Source: an uncultured Muribaculaceae bacterium (GTDB lineage Bacteria > Bacteroidota > Bacteroidia > Bacteroidales > Muribaculaceae). From it: 15,696 nucleotides of DNA. The position numbers and the translations under genes are program-made. The DNA lies in assembly GCA_910586175.1 (NCBI GenBank), contig CAJUIJ010000051.1, positions 1 to 15,696 of the forward strand, given 5' to 3'. Below, one piece after another: positions 1 through 7,603 of the stretch (positions within the stretch are counted from its first letter, which is position 1; each line of letters begins with the position of its first letter). The notes under the pieces were generated by a model that was given only the letters and a program-made list of their open reading frames with translations, was not told the DNA's origin and made no database searches.

Positions 1-14
1 GATTTGGCTGCCAT
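1..14 (-). CDS. Possible 5' end of a truncated minus-strand gene
   Basis: An ATG on the minus strand at 14-12 opens a frame reading Met-Ala-Ala-Lys before the window ends. It lies 16 bases downstream of a perfect TAnnTTTG box at 31-38, a distance that suits a short Bacteroidetes leader. Nothing can be said about the product from four codons. The call rests only on promoter-to-ATG geometry and could be chance. Confidence 0.25.
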
Positions 15-30
15 AAAAATTTTATTGAAT

Positions 31-38
31 CAAATTTA
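31..38 (-). promoter_or_regulatory. Candidate Bacteroidetes -7 box downstream of clpB
   Basis: The minus strand reads TAAATTTG, an exact match to the TAnnTTTG -7 consensus of the Bacteroidetes primary sigma factor. It lies between the clpB stop and the possible ATG at 14. No convincing TTTG -33 element lies about 20 bases upstream, so the call is weak. Confidence 0.3.
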
Positions 39-65
39 AACAGTTTCTTAGAGATCGGTGTCTAA

Positions 66-2663
66 TCAGTTCTTGAATACAAGTTCATCGCCCTCTGCGT
101 CGATGGTGATGGGGTGCTCGCGGTCGACTTTCTGGCTCAATATATCTTTCGACAACTGATTTAGCACAAGCCGCTGTATGGTTCGCTTCACCGGACGGGC
201 TCCAAACTCGGGGTCGTAACCATCGTCGGCAAGAAGTTCCAATGCCTGTTTGGTAACATTCAGGGTTATACCGTTGGAGGCAAGCATACGCTGCACGCTC
301 TTGACCTGGATGTTGACAATCTCAAGGATTTCCTTCTTGTCAAGTGGCGTGAACATCACAGTCTCATCAATACGGTTCAAGAACTCCGGACGGATTATCT
401 GTTTCAGCCTATCCATCACATCCTGCTTGGTAGTGGTGACAATCTCCTCTTTTTCGGCTTCCGATTTGTCGTTGTAACCGGTAAACTTTTCGCGGATTAT
501 GTCGCTACCCATATTGGAGGTCATGATGATGATAGTATTCTTGAAATTGATGAAACGACCCTTGTTGTCGGTGAGCCGACCATCATCAAGCACCTGAAGC
601 AAGATATTGAAAACATCAGGATTAGCCTTCTCTATCTCATCAAACAGCACCACTGAATATGGTTTGCGGCGCACAGCCTCAGTGAGCTGACCACCCTCCT
701 CATATCCAACATATCCCGGAGGCGCTCCGACAAGTCGCGACACACTATGCTTCTCCATATATTCCGACATGTCGATTCGGGTCATCATATCCTCATCGTC
801 AAAGAGGTATTCGGCAAGTGCCTTGGCAAGCTCGGTTTTACCGACACCGGTAGTACCCAAGAATATAAACGAGCCGATAGGACGACGCGGGTCGTTTAGC
901 CCTGCGCGTGAACGTCTCACCGCATCCGACACGGCACGTATGGCATCTTCCTGACCCACCACACGCTTGTGCAGTTCCTCTTCCAAATGCAGAAGCTTCT
1001 CCTTCTCGCTCTGAGCCATCTTCTTGACGGGGATTCCGGTCCAGCGGCTCACCACTTCGGCGATATCCTCTGCGTCCACCTCTTCCTTGATCATGGCTCC
1101 TTCGCCCTGAAGTTCTTTCAGCTTCGTCTGGATAGCCTTGTTCTCCTCCTCTTTCTGCTTAATCTTAGAATATCTGATTTCAGCCACTTTCGCATAGTCT
1201 CCCTCACGTTCGGCACGTTCTGCCTCATAATTGAGCTGTTCTATGTCTATCTTGTTCTGCTGAATCTTGTTTATCTCATTTTTCTCAGCCTGCCACTTTG
1301 CACGGAGCGATTTTTCCGTATCGCGCAAGTTGGCGAGATCTTCATCTATCTCCTTGAGCTTGTAAGTATCGTTCTCCCGCTTGATAGCCTCTCTCTCAAT
1401 CTCGAGCTGCTTGATTTTACGGCTTGTCTCATCAAGAGCCTGAGGCTGAGAGTCCATCTCCAAACGCAGTTTGGAGGCAGCCTCATCTATAAGGTCGATA
1501 GCCTTGTCGGGCAGGAAACGGTCGGTGATATATCTCACAGAGAGCTGCACGGCAGCGATAATGGCCTCGTCCATAATACGCACTTTGTGGTGGTTCTCAT
1601 AACGCTCTTTCAAGCCACGGAGTATCGATATTGCCGACATCTCGTCAGGCTCGTCCACCATCACTTTCTGGAACCTGCGCTCCAGTGCCTTGTCTTTCTC
1701 GAAGTATTTCTGATACTCATCGAGTGTAGTTGCACCGATCGACCTCAACTCTCCGCGAGCAAGCGCAGGCTTGAGTATGTTGGCAGCATCCATAGCGCCT
1801 TCACCCTTACCGGCTCCCACAAGTGTGTGTATCTCATCGATAAAGAGGATAATCTCACCCTCGCTTTTAGTCACTTCGTTGACTATCGCTTTGAGTCGTT
1901 CCTCAAATTCTCCCTTATATTTTGCACCGGCCACGAGTGCACCCATGTCGAGCGAATATATCTGTTTAGACTTCAGGTTCTCAGGCACGTCACCTCTCAC
2001 CACTCGCATGGCAAGTCCCTCGGCTATTGCAGTCTTACCTGTGCCGGGTTCGCCCACAAGCATAGGGTTGTTCTTGGTGCGTCGCGACAGAATCTGTAGT
2101 ACACGCCTGATCTCTTCATCGCGGCCAATCACGGGGTCGAGCTTGCCGTTGCGTGCGCGGTCATTCAGGTTGATTGCATATTTGCTAAGAGCCTGATAGC
2201 TCTCCTCCGCGCTCTGGTCCTTTACAGTATTGCCCTTGCGGAGTTCCTGGATTGCAGCCTTAAGCCCTTTCTCATCGACTCCATTGTCTTTAAGTATCTG
2301 TGATGCCTTGCTGCGTGCCTGGAATATACCCATAAGCATCGACTCCACCGATACATATTCATCGCCCATAGATTTAGAAAAGTCTATGGCTTTTTGAAGT
2401 GCTTCGTTAGATTCGCGACTCAGAAATACATCTCCGCCGCTCACTTTTGGCAATGTGGAAATTGTCTGGTCCACTCCCATCTTCACTCCATTGAGATTTG
2501 CTCCCAACTTCTGGAAGATGAAGTTCATTATGGTCTCGCTTTCAGAGATGATAGCCTTGAGCAAGTGTACAGGCTCTATCTGCTGCTGCCCGCTTTGCTT
2601 CGTGTAGTCAATGGCTTTTTGGACCACCTCCTGCGACTTGATTGTGAAATTGTTGAAATTCAT
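66..2663 (-). CDS. clpB: ATP-dependent protein disaggregase ClpB
   Basis: This 865-residue Hsp100 chaperone forms a cytoplasmic hexamer that, with DnaK, pulls polypeptides out of aggregates after heat or other protein-damaging stress. The domain order is complete: Clp_N repeats at about 1-145, AAA1 with Walker A GEPGTGKT (204-211), pore tyrosine in GAKYKGEF (246-253), Walker B ending FIDE (274-277) and arginine fingers in LERRF. A charged coiled-coil middle domain at about 405-525 separates ClpB from ClpA and ClpC. AAA2 follows, with Walker A GTTGVGKT (603-610), pore loop GYVGYEEGG (650-658), Walker B LFDEIE (673-678) and sensor-2 GARPVKR (821-827). The length matches the family (E. coli 857). 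It appears to be monocistronic. I find no CIRCE element or clear -7 box in the upstream 160 bases, so heat regulation cannot be read from the sequence. Confidence 0.98.
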   Translation of the reverse strand: MNFNNFTIKSQEVVQKAIDYTKQSGQQQIEPVHLLKAIISESETIMNFIFQKLGANLNGVKMGVDQTISTLPKVSGGDVFLSRESNEALQKAIDFSKSMGDEYVSVESMLMGIFQARSKASQILKDNGVDEKGLKAAIQELRKGNTVKDQSAEESYQALSKYAINLNDRARNGKLDPVIGRDEEIRRVLQILSRRTKNNPMLVGEPGTGKTAIAEGLAMRVVRGDVPENLKSKQIYSLDMGALVAGAKYKGEFEERLKAIVNEVTKSEGEIILFIDEIHTLVGAGKGEGAMDAANILKPALARGELRSIGATTLDEYQKYFEKDKALERRFQKVMVDEPDEMSAISILRGLKERYENHHKVRIMDEAIIAAVQLSVRYITDRFLPDKAIDLIDEAASKLRLEMDSQPQALDETSRKIKQLEIEREAIKRENDTYKLKEIDEDLANLRDTEKSLRAKWQAEKNEINKIQQNKIDIEQLNYEAERAEREGDYAKVAEIRYSKIKQKEEENKAIQTKLKELQGEGAMIKEEVDAEDIAEVVSRWTGIPVKKMAQSEKEKLLHLEEELHKRVVGQEDAIRAVSDAVRRSRAGLNDPRRPIGSFIFLGTTGVGKTELAKALAEYLFDDEDMMTRIDMSEYMEKHSVSRLVGAPPGYVGYEEGGQLTEAVRRKPYSVVLFDEIEKANPDVFNILLQVLDDGRLTDNKGRFINFKNTIIIMTSNMGSDIIREKFTGYNDKSEAEKEEIVTTTKQDVMDRLKQIIRPEFLNRIDETVMFTPLDKKEILEIVNIQVKSVQRMLASNGITLNVTKQALELLADDGYDPEFGARPVKRTIQRLVLNQLSKDILSQKVDREHPITIDAEGDELVFKN

Positions 2664-2823
2664 AGTATATGTGGATTATTTGTGTTTAAATTGTTCATTG
2701 CAGTGATAGCATAAACCAAGCCAATTTTATACTTAGTGTGTTTTTCAGTTTAGTCATGCAATTATGTACATGCAATGCAATGCTTTCAATAATATAACAA
2801 CCTTGTCGCTTTATGGTTGAAAA

Positions 2824-2855
2824 AAACCGCGACTTTATTAACAAAGTCGCGGTTT
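2824..2855 (-). terminator. Rho-independent terminator of the nfo-transporter unit
   Basis: A perfect 13-bp stem, AAACCGCGACTTT paired with AAAGTCGCGGTTT around the loop ATTAAC, lies 60 bases after the transporter stop. On the minus strand the descending arm runs into seven consecutive T residues (2826-2820), a canonical intrinsic terminator that insulates clpB from the upstream unit. The plus-strand side is less T-rich. Confidence 0.9.
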
Positions 2856-2915
2856 GTCATTATTGGCAATTATTATTTTGTCAATATGTGTTTATGCCTG
2901 TAGTTATCTGCTTAA

Positions 2916-4316
2916 TCAGATGTTTTCGCTCATCATCGGATTCTCCTCTACAGGAGTTGTGCCATGACCCTCCTTGATAAAGAGCACACATACGGCACCA
3001 ACAAGCAGAAGCACGCCTGCAAGCACGAGCATTACACCTTCGGGAGCGAGTTGCCCCGGCTCTGTGAAGAAGCTTAGTATTGCACCTCCACATACGGCTG
3101 CCACAATCTGAGGCAGACAGATAGTGCCGTTGAAGAGTCCGAGATATGTCCCCATGTGACCTCCTGTCAAAGAGTTGGTAAGGATGGTGAAGGGTAGTGC
3201 AAGCATTGCTGCCCATGCGCATCCTATCATCGCATAAGAGATGAAGAGCATGTATTGGTTGGTGAAGAATGATGTAGATATGAACCCGATGCCACCAATC
3301 ACAAGGCTTACAATATATGCGGCCTTGCGGTTCTTGATAAATGGTATAACCGCTGCCCATATTACAGAGCCGATGGCCTGAACGGTAAAAAGAACACCCA
3401 CCCAGTCGCCGGCTGCCTGATATTGCTGTGATGCCGTGTCGAGAACCACACGTGAACCGTCCTCCAATACCGGAGTTTCAAATGCACCGGCTGCTATTGT
3501 GCCGTTGGTATATGTCCACATATACATGAAGGCGGCCCAGCAGAAGAACTGCACCAAACCCACTGTCCAGAATGTCTTCGGAGCATGTATGAGCAGGGTG
3601 ATGATGTTTGCTTTCTCTTTATTGCCATCTTTGGTTTCTTCTGGCACGCCATGATACTCGTTATAAAGTTCAGGTGGATACTCCTTTACTTTGACCGTAG
3701 TGTATATTACGCAGAGTATCAATATGATGGCACCACCGTAGAATGACCATATCACTGAGTCGGGCACAACTCCCTTAGGGGCGACCGATGTGATGCCTAT
3801 GGCTGTAAGTATAATGGGGAAGAGGTAGCCCACCAGCGAGCCGGCGTTGCAAAGAAAACTCTGTATTGAATAGGCGAGACCTTTCTGTTTTTCATTCACG
3901 GTGTCACCAACCATCATCTTGAATGGCTGCATAGCCACATTGATCGACGTGTCGAGAAACATCAATGATATAAGTCCGAATATCATTGCAGCCGACACGG
4001 TCATATGGAAACTGCCGGCATTAGGCAGCAGACACATCACTATCACAGCAACAAGCGCACCGGCAAACAGGTAGGGTATGCGTCGGCCAAACCTGTTCCA
4101 TGTCCTGTCGCTCATGACACCGATAATGGGCTGCACTATGATGCCCATAAGTGGTGGAAGTATCCAGAAGTAGGAGAGGTTGTGGGGGTCTGCGCCCAGG
4201 GTCGCGAATATTCGCGAGATGTTTGCGCTCTGGAGGGCGTATGCTATCTGAACGCCGAAAAATCCAAAGCTTAAGTTCCATAATTTCCAGAAACTTAAAT
4301 TAGGGGGAGTTTTCAT
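2916..4316 (-). CDS. MFS sugar transporter, SLC45/GPH-like
   Basis: This 466-residue polytopic inner-membrane protein has about twelve hydrophobic segments and a hydrophilic central loop at about 212-240. The loop between helices 2 and 3 carries the signature GVMSDRTWNRFGRR followed by IPY (66-82). The segment beginning LDTSIN (122-127) and ending in MVGD resembles the sucrose/maltose (SLC45) and GPH proton-sugar symporters, which bring di- or oligosaccharides into the cytoplasm. Bacteroidetes homologues are commonly annotated as maltose or SLC45-type transporters, but the substrate cannot be read here. The gene starts only 15 bases after the nfo stop and is followed by a strong terminator, so it is probably cotranscribed with nfo. 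No glycosidase or sus-type genes are nearby. The ATG at 4316 puts a short polar N-terminus before the first helix, as is usual for the family. Confidence 0.85.
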   Translation of the reverse strand: MKTPPNLSFWKLWNLSFGFFGVQIAYALQSANISRIFATLGADPHNLSYFWILPPLMGIIVQPIIGVMSDRTWNRFGRRIPYLFAGALVAVIVMCLLPNAGSFHMTVSAAMIFGLISLMFLDTSINVAMQPFKMMVGDTVNEKQKGLAYSIQSFLCNAGSLVGYLFPIILTAIGITSVAPKGVVPDSVIWSFYGGAIILILCVIYTTVKVKEYPPELYNEYHGVPEETKDGNKEKANIITLLIHAPKTFWTVGLVQFFCWAAFMYMWTYTNGTIAAGAFETPVLEDGSRVVLDTASQQYQAAGDWVGVLFTVQAIGSVIWAAVIPFIKNRKAAYIVSLVIGGIGFISTSFFTNQYMLFISYAMIGCAWAAMLALPFTILTNSLTGGHMGTYLGLFNGTICLPQIVAAVCGGAILSFFTEPGQLAPEGVMLVLAGVLLLVGAVCVLFIKEGHGTTPVEENPMMSENI

Positions 4317-4331
4317 GTCTGTTATCTTATG

Positions 4332-5183
4332 TTAGTTAGTTTTTATTTGTGAATATAGCCATTCTATTTCTGCCGGCCATTGGGTCGGGTCCGGTGTCTC
4401 GAGTATTATCGGCATGTTGTCAAATCTCGGGTCGTTGACGAGTCTGATGAAAAACTCTTCGCCCAACGATCCTTTGCCTATCAATTCATGGCGGTCTATG
4501 CGAGAGCCTAATGTGCGCTTGTTGTCATTAAGGTGCAATGCCCTGAGATATTGCGCACCGATGTTCTCGTCAAACTCGCGCCATGTCTGTGCATAACCCT
4601 CTTCCGAAGCCAGGTCATATCCTGCCGAATGTGAATGACACGTGTCGATGCACACCCCAATGCGGCTTTTATCTTCCACCTTGTCGATGATGTGGGCAAG
4701 TTGCTCAAATCTGTATCCGAGATTGCTACCTTGGCCTGCTGTTGACTCAAGCACCGCCGTCACGCCACTTGTCTGGTCGAGGGTGATGTTGATGCTTTCT
4801 GCTATCAGGTCAAGACATGCATCCACCTCCATCAAGTTTAGATGACTGCCGGGGTGAAAGTTGAGCAATGTGAGTCCCAATTGCTCGCAGCGACGCATCT
4901 CGTCGAGAAAGGAATCTCTTGATTTCTGAAGTTTCTCTGCATCGGGGCTTCCAAGGTTTATCAGAAAATTATCGTGTGGGAGTATAACAAATGCGTCATA
5001 TCCTTTCGCCTCGCAATTGCGCTTGAATTCATCAGCTTTTTCCTCAGTAATAGCTTTCGATTTCCATCGCGAACTCATCCCGGTGAATAGTGCGAATGCT
5101 TTCGCACCTATCGACGCGGCTTCAAGTGGGGTGTTTTGTATACCTCCGCTTGCACTTACATGTGCTCCTATATATTTAGGCAT
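4332..5183 (-). CDS. nfo: Endonuclease IV (apurinic/apyrimidinic endonuclease)
   Basis: This 283-residue TIM-barrel enzyme cleaves DNA 5' of abasic sites in base-excision repair through a trinuclear zinc centre. All nine zinc ligands of E. coli Nfo are present, shifted by one residue: H70, H110, E146, D180, H183, H217, D230, H232 and E262. They lie in the family motifs (LPHDNF, NFHPGSH, CIDTCH, HLNDNK, LETPDP). Two of the three residues that E. coli Nfo inserts into the minor groove differ: Arg37 aligns with Ser38 and Tyr72 with Phe73, while Leu73 is kept as Leu74. Length is normal (E. coli 285). It is the first gene of a unit with the sugar transporter and is divergent from the TrmH-like gene. 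A TAATTTTG box at 5318-5325 suggests a leader of about 130 bases. Confidence 0.97.
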   Translation of the reverse strand: MPKYIGAHVSASGGIQNTPLEAASIGAKAFALFTGMSSRWKSKAITEEKADEFKRNCEAKGYDAFVILPHDNFLINLGSPDAEKLQKSRDSFLDEMRRCEQLGLTLLNFHPGSHLNLMEVDACLDLIAESINITLDQTSGVTAVLESTAGQGSNLGYRFEQLAHIIDKVEDKSRIGVCIDTCHSHSAGYDLASEEGYAQTWREFDENIGAQYLRALHLNDNKRTLGSRIDRHELIGKGSLGEEFFIRLVNDPRFDNMPIILETPDPTQWPAEIEWLYSQIKTN

Positions 5184-5228
5184 ATTAGATTTTGGCTATT
5201 GAATATTTGGTTTTTATTTTTAGGGCCA

Positions 5229-5243
5229 AGGTGTTTTGCACCT
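5229..5243 (-). other. Small hairpin in the nfo leader
   Basis: AGGTG and CACCT form a 5-bp inverted repeat around a five-base loop, about 45 bases upstream of the nfo ATG and downstream of its candidate promoter. No T-run follows, so it is not an intrinsic terminator. It may be a leader structure or chance. Confidence 0.3.
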
Positions 5244-5317
5244 CAGCCGATGTAGGTAGGAGAGTGCCGTGTGTGAGTTTTTTGAGTTCTGTTCACGGCG
5301 TGATTAGTTTGCAACCT

Positions 5318-5325
5318 CAAAATTA
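5318..5325 (-). promoter_or_regulatory. Candidate nfo promoter -7 box
   Basis: The minus strand reads TAATTTTG, an exact TAnnTTTG match, in the divergent region between nfo and the methyltransferase gene. The nearest upstream TTG is only about 12 bases away rather than the usual 19-21, so the -33 element is poor. It implies an nfo leader of roughly 130 bases. Confidence 0.45.
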
Positions 5326-5379
5326 CTAATTTTTTTGCAATTTATCCCCCTATGTCGGAAAAATTCGTTAATAATATAT

Positions 5380-5387
5380 TAATTTTG
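5380..5387 (+). promoter_or_regulatory. Candidate promoter -7 box of the TrmH-like gene
   Basis: The plus strand reads TAATTTTG, an exact TAnnTTTG match, ending six bases before the ATG at 5394. The usual spacing from this box to the transcription start would put +1 at or just before the start codon, giving an essentially leaderless mRNA. The -33 region is not clear. Confidence 0.5.
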
Positions 5388-5393
5388 TAGCCG

Positions 5394-6152
5394 ATGGAAT
5401 TATCTAAGACAAAAATGAATATCTATGCCACGCTTGGAGCTGCAAAGATGCGCCGCAAGCATGGCTTGTTTGTTGCTGAGGGTCGCAAGTGTGTGTCTGA
5501 CTTGATGAGGAGTTTTTCTCCGGTGTCCTTGATAATCGAGAAGGGTTCTTCTTGTGAGTGCGATTGGTCATATCATGCTGCCGATGCTGCATTTGACGTA
5601 TGTGTTGCTTCTCCTGAGCAGATGAACAAGATATCCAATCTGTCAACGCATACCGATGTAATAGGTATTTTCAAGTTGCCCGATAGGAGTGCTGTTGCTG
5701 ATTATGAATTGCCACATGGTCTATATATGATGCTCGATGGTGTTCAGGATCCCGGCAATCTCGGCACTATAATCCGCACATGTCATTGGTTCGGAATTTC
5801 CAAGATTTTCGCTTCGCACGACACAGTGGATGTTTTCAACCCTAAAACCTTGCAGGCCACTATGGGATCGGCTGGTAGGGTGGAGGTGATTTACTGTAAT
5901 CTCGGCGATGTGATCGATGCCAATCCCTCTTTGCCTGTTTATGGCACTCTGCTTGAAGGTACAGATATTTTCAGCACAGTGTTGGATGATTCCGGCTTTA
6001 TTGTGATGGGTAATGAGGGTAAAGGCTTGTCTGATGCTATCAGGGCGAAAATATCCAAGCCTCTGTTTATTCCACCGGCCTCTGCCGACCATCCCGAATC
6101 TCTCAATGTGTCAATTGCTGCCGCGATAGTCTTATCGCAGTTTGTAAAGTGA
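5394..6152 (+). CDS. TrmH/SpoU-family RNA 2'-O-methyltransferase
   Basis: This 252-residue SPOUT methyltransferase should transfer a methyl group from S-adenosylmethionine to a ribose 2'-OH in tRNA or rRNA. An N-terminal substrate-binding region (about 1-100, with LFVAEG at 25-30) precedes the trefoil-knot catalytic domain. All three SpoU motifs are visible: motif 1 starts LDGVQDPGNLGTIIRT (114-129), motif 2 is VMGNEGKGLS (204-213) and motif 3 includes ESLNVSIAAAI (235-245). The architecture is closest to RlmB/TrmH-like proteins of Bacteroidetes; the RNA target is not deducible. The ATG at 5394 is preferred over Met8 because the LSKTK residues match the usual family N-terminus. It is the only plus-strand gene here, divergent from nfo and convergent with the YraN-like gene across 37 bases. 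Confidence 0.93.
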   Translation: MELSKTKMNIYATLGAAKMRRKHGLFVAEGRKCVSDLMRSFSPVSLIIEKGSSCECDWSYHAADAAFDVCVASPEQMNKISNLSTHTDVIGIFKLPDRSAVADYELPHGLYMMLDGVQDPGNLGTIIRTCHWFGISKIFASHDTVDVFNPKTLQATMGSAGRVEVIYCNLGDVIDANPSLPVYGTLLEGTDIFSTVLDDSGFIVMGNEGKGLSDAIRAKISKPLFIPPASADHPESLNVSIAAAIVLSQFVK

Positions 6153-6174
6153 TGCGAAAAGAAGAGCTGCATAT

Positions 6175-6189
6175 AATCATTTCATGATT
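6175..6189. other. Short A+T hairpin between convergent genes
   Basis: AATCAT and ATGATT pair around the loop TTC, in the 37-base gap between two converging stop codons. No T-run follows on either strand. It might weakly terminate transcription from both sides, but the A+T-rich stem makes this uncertain. Confidence 0.25.
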
Positions 6190-6597
6190 TCATCTTCGTC
6201 TGCTTCCATTCACCGGAGGCAGGAATGCGTCGGCATAATGCTTCAGCTCATAGTTGTCGCGGTTGCCGGTCAATGTCACTATGTCAAATCGGTATTGGTA
6301 GCGGAATTGCTGCTGTCGCAGATATATGTCTGCCCCGCGAATCATCTTATTTCGTTTGCGATAGTTCACTGCCTCTACAGGATCCTGACCTCCTGCCATG
6401 CGCGACTTCACTTCCACAAATATCAGAGTGCGCTCTTTCTCAAGTATCAGGTCTATCTCCAGGTGATTTCCTATCCTGTAGTTGCGCTCTCTGATAATAT
6501 ACCCTTCCTTTATAAAGTATTCGCCCGCTATCTGTTCGGCTTCCGCTCCCCACTCCCTGTTCCGATGTCCTAAAGCTTTACGCTGGTCTTTATCCAT
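6190..6597 (-). CDS. YraN/UPF0102-family predicted endonuclease
   Basis: This 135-residue protein has the compact PD-(D/E)xK-like fold of the YraN/UPF0102 family, related to Holliday-junction resolvase-type nucleases; its cellular substrate is not settled. The key line is visible: an N-terminal helix with GAEAEQIAGEYF (17-28), RNYRIGNHLEIDLI (38-51) supplying Glu47 and Asp49, and FVEVKSR (60-66) supplying Glu62 and Lys64. Length is slightly above the usual 115-130 residues, with a charged N-terminal extension and a basic C-terminus. It lies just downstream of the nadC terminator, so it needs its own promoter in the 50 bases before its ATG. A TTTG followed 18 bases later by an imperfect TAAAATCTG is the only candidate. 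It converges on the methyltransferase gene. Confidence 0.88.
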   Translation of the reverse strand: MDKDQRKALGHRNREWGAEAEQIAGEYFIKEGYIIRERNYRIGNHLEIDLILEKERTLIFVEVKSRMAGGQDPVEAVNYRKRNKMIRGADIYLRQQQFRYQYRFDIVTLTGNRDNYELKHYADAFLPPVNGSRRR

Positions 6598-6649
6598 ATT
6601 GCTGTGTTTGGCAGATTTTATTATAAAAACATGTCTTGCAAATAAAAAA

Positions 6650-6676
6650 AGGTGGAGGCATAATCAGCTTCCACCT
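6650..6676 (-). terminator. Rho-independent terminator after nadC
   Basis: A 10-bp stem with one G-T wobble (AGGTGGAGGC with GCTTCCACCT) closes a seven-base loop, 28 bases after the nadC stop. On the minus strand it is followed by seven consecutive T residues. It ends the nadC transcript and separates it from the YraN-like gene. Confidence 0.9.
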
Positions 6677-6704
6677 CTTTATATCATGATTTCTAATATT
6701 TCAG

Positions 6705-7553
6705 TCAGAATGCCTTGAAACTCATGTCAAGTCCTTTAACACTATGTGTCAATGCTCCCACCGAAATGAAGTCGACTCCGGCCTCGCCATAGCTGCGCAG
6801 GTTTTCGAGCGTTATGCCACCCGATGACTCGGTCTCATATTTGCCATCTACCATCTTCACAGCTTCCTTGGTCAGCTCAGGCGTGAAATTGTCAAACATG
6901 ATTCGGTTCACACCTCCATGTTCCATAACTCGTCTTATATCATCAAGACTTCTCACTTCCACCTCAATCTTGAGATTCTTGCCATTCTGTTTGCAGTAGT
7001 CATTGGCACGGTCGATTGCTTTCTCTATGCCACCGGCAAAATCTATATGGTTATCTTTGATGAGAATCATGTCGAAAAGACCGATGCGGTGGTTTGTTCC
7101 GCCTCCAATCTTTACAGCCTCTTTCTCAAGAAGACGCATGCCGGGAGTAGTCTTGCGAGTGTCGAGCACTTTTGTATTCAAGCCTTCAAGTTCATCTTGA
7201 TAACGGCGTGTCATTGTGGCTACACCGCTCATGCGCTGCATGATGTTGAGCATGGTGCGCTCTGCAATCAGCAGCGAGCGTATCGGCCCTTCTGCCGTAA
7301 ATACGATGTCGCCTTTTTTAACCTTTGCGCCATCTTCTATCATAACTTCCATCTTTATCGACGGGTCAAGCTTTTCAAACACCTTGCGTGCCATATCAAC
7401 ACCCGCTAAAATACCATCTTCTTTGATGATGAGACGGCTGCGTCCCATTGCATCTGACGGTATGGTTGAGAGGGTAGTATGGTCCCCATCTCCTATGTCT
7501 TCGGCAAACGCCAGCTCAAGTAAATCGTCTATAAGCTGATCTGTAGTCTTCAT
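6705..7553 (-). CDS. nadC: Nicotinate-nucleotide pyrophosphorylase (carboxylating)
   Basis: This 282-residue cytoplasmic enzyme converts quinolinate and PRPP to nicotinate mononucleotide, CO2 and pyrophosphate in de novo NAD synthesis. An N-terminal domain of about 110 residues ends with LLIAERTMLNIMQRMSG (94-110). The barrel domain carries the quinolinate and phosphate-binding motifs DTRKTTPGMR (131-140), GGTNHRIGLFDMILIKDNHI (151-170), EVEVRS (197-202), ESSGGI (242-247) and VGALTHS (265-271). Length is typical. nadA and nadB are not adjacent. The start lies 50 bases after the M3 peptidase stop with no terminator between, so it could be read through from that gene. Its 5' gap holds two tandem copies of TTTTATCTTG. 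A strong terminator follows it. Confidence 0.97.
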   Translation of the reverse strand: MKTTDQLIDDLLELAFAEDIGDGDHTTLSTIPSDAMGRSRLIIKEDGILAGVDMARKVFEKLDPSIKMEVMIEDGAKVKKGDIVFTAEGPIRSLLIAERTMLNIMQRMSGVATMTRRYQDELEGLNTKVLDTRKTTPGMRLLEKEAVKIGGGTNHRIGLFDMILIKDNHIDFAGGIEKAIDRANDYCKQNGKNLKIEVEVRSLDDIRRVMEHGGVNRIMFDNFTPELTKEAVKMVDGKYETESSGGITLENLRSYGEAGVDFISVGALTHSVKGLDMSFKAF

Positions 7554-7557
7554 TAGT

Positions 7558-7579
7558 TTTTATCTTGAGTTTTATCTTG
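7558..7579. repeat. Tandem 12-base repeat before nadC
   Basis: TTTTATCTTG occurs at 7558-7567 and again at 7570-7579, separated by two bases, directly upstream of the nadC ATG. On the mRNA strand this is CAAGATAAAA twice. It may be a protein-binding site, or a simple slippage duplication in an A+T-rich leader. Confidence 0.5.
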
Positions 7580-7603
7580 TTTTGATTTGTGTATCGTGAT
7601 TTG

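Noticed and set aside
969..2099. Long plus-strand open frame (376 codons) inside clpB
   Set aside because: It lies wholly antisense to a complete ClpB with all motifs, and its translation is a Leu/His-rich product with no domain. It is a shadow of the clpB codon pattern.
2664..2820. Repeats of TGCAT and a TGTACA palindrome upstream of clpB as a heat-shock operator
   Set aside because: They do not match CIRCE or a known heat-shock promoter and are short enough to be chance.
2881..3360. Minus-strand open frame overlapping the end of the transporter gene
   Set aside because: It is out of frame with an intact 12-helix transporter and gives a Cys/Arg/His-rich product without family likeness.
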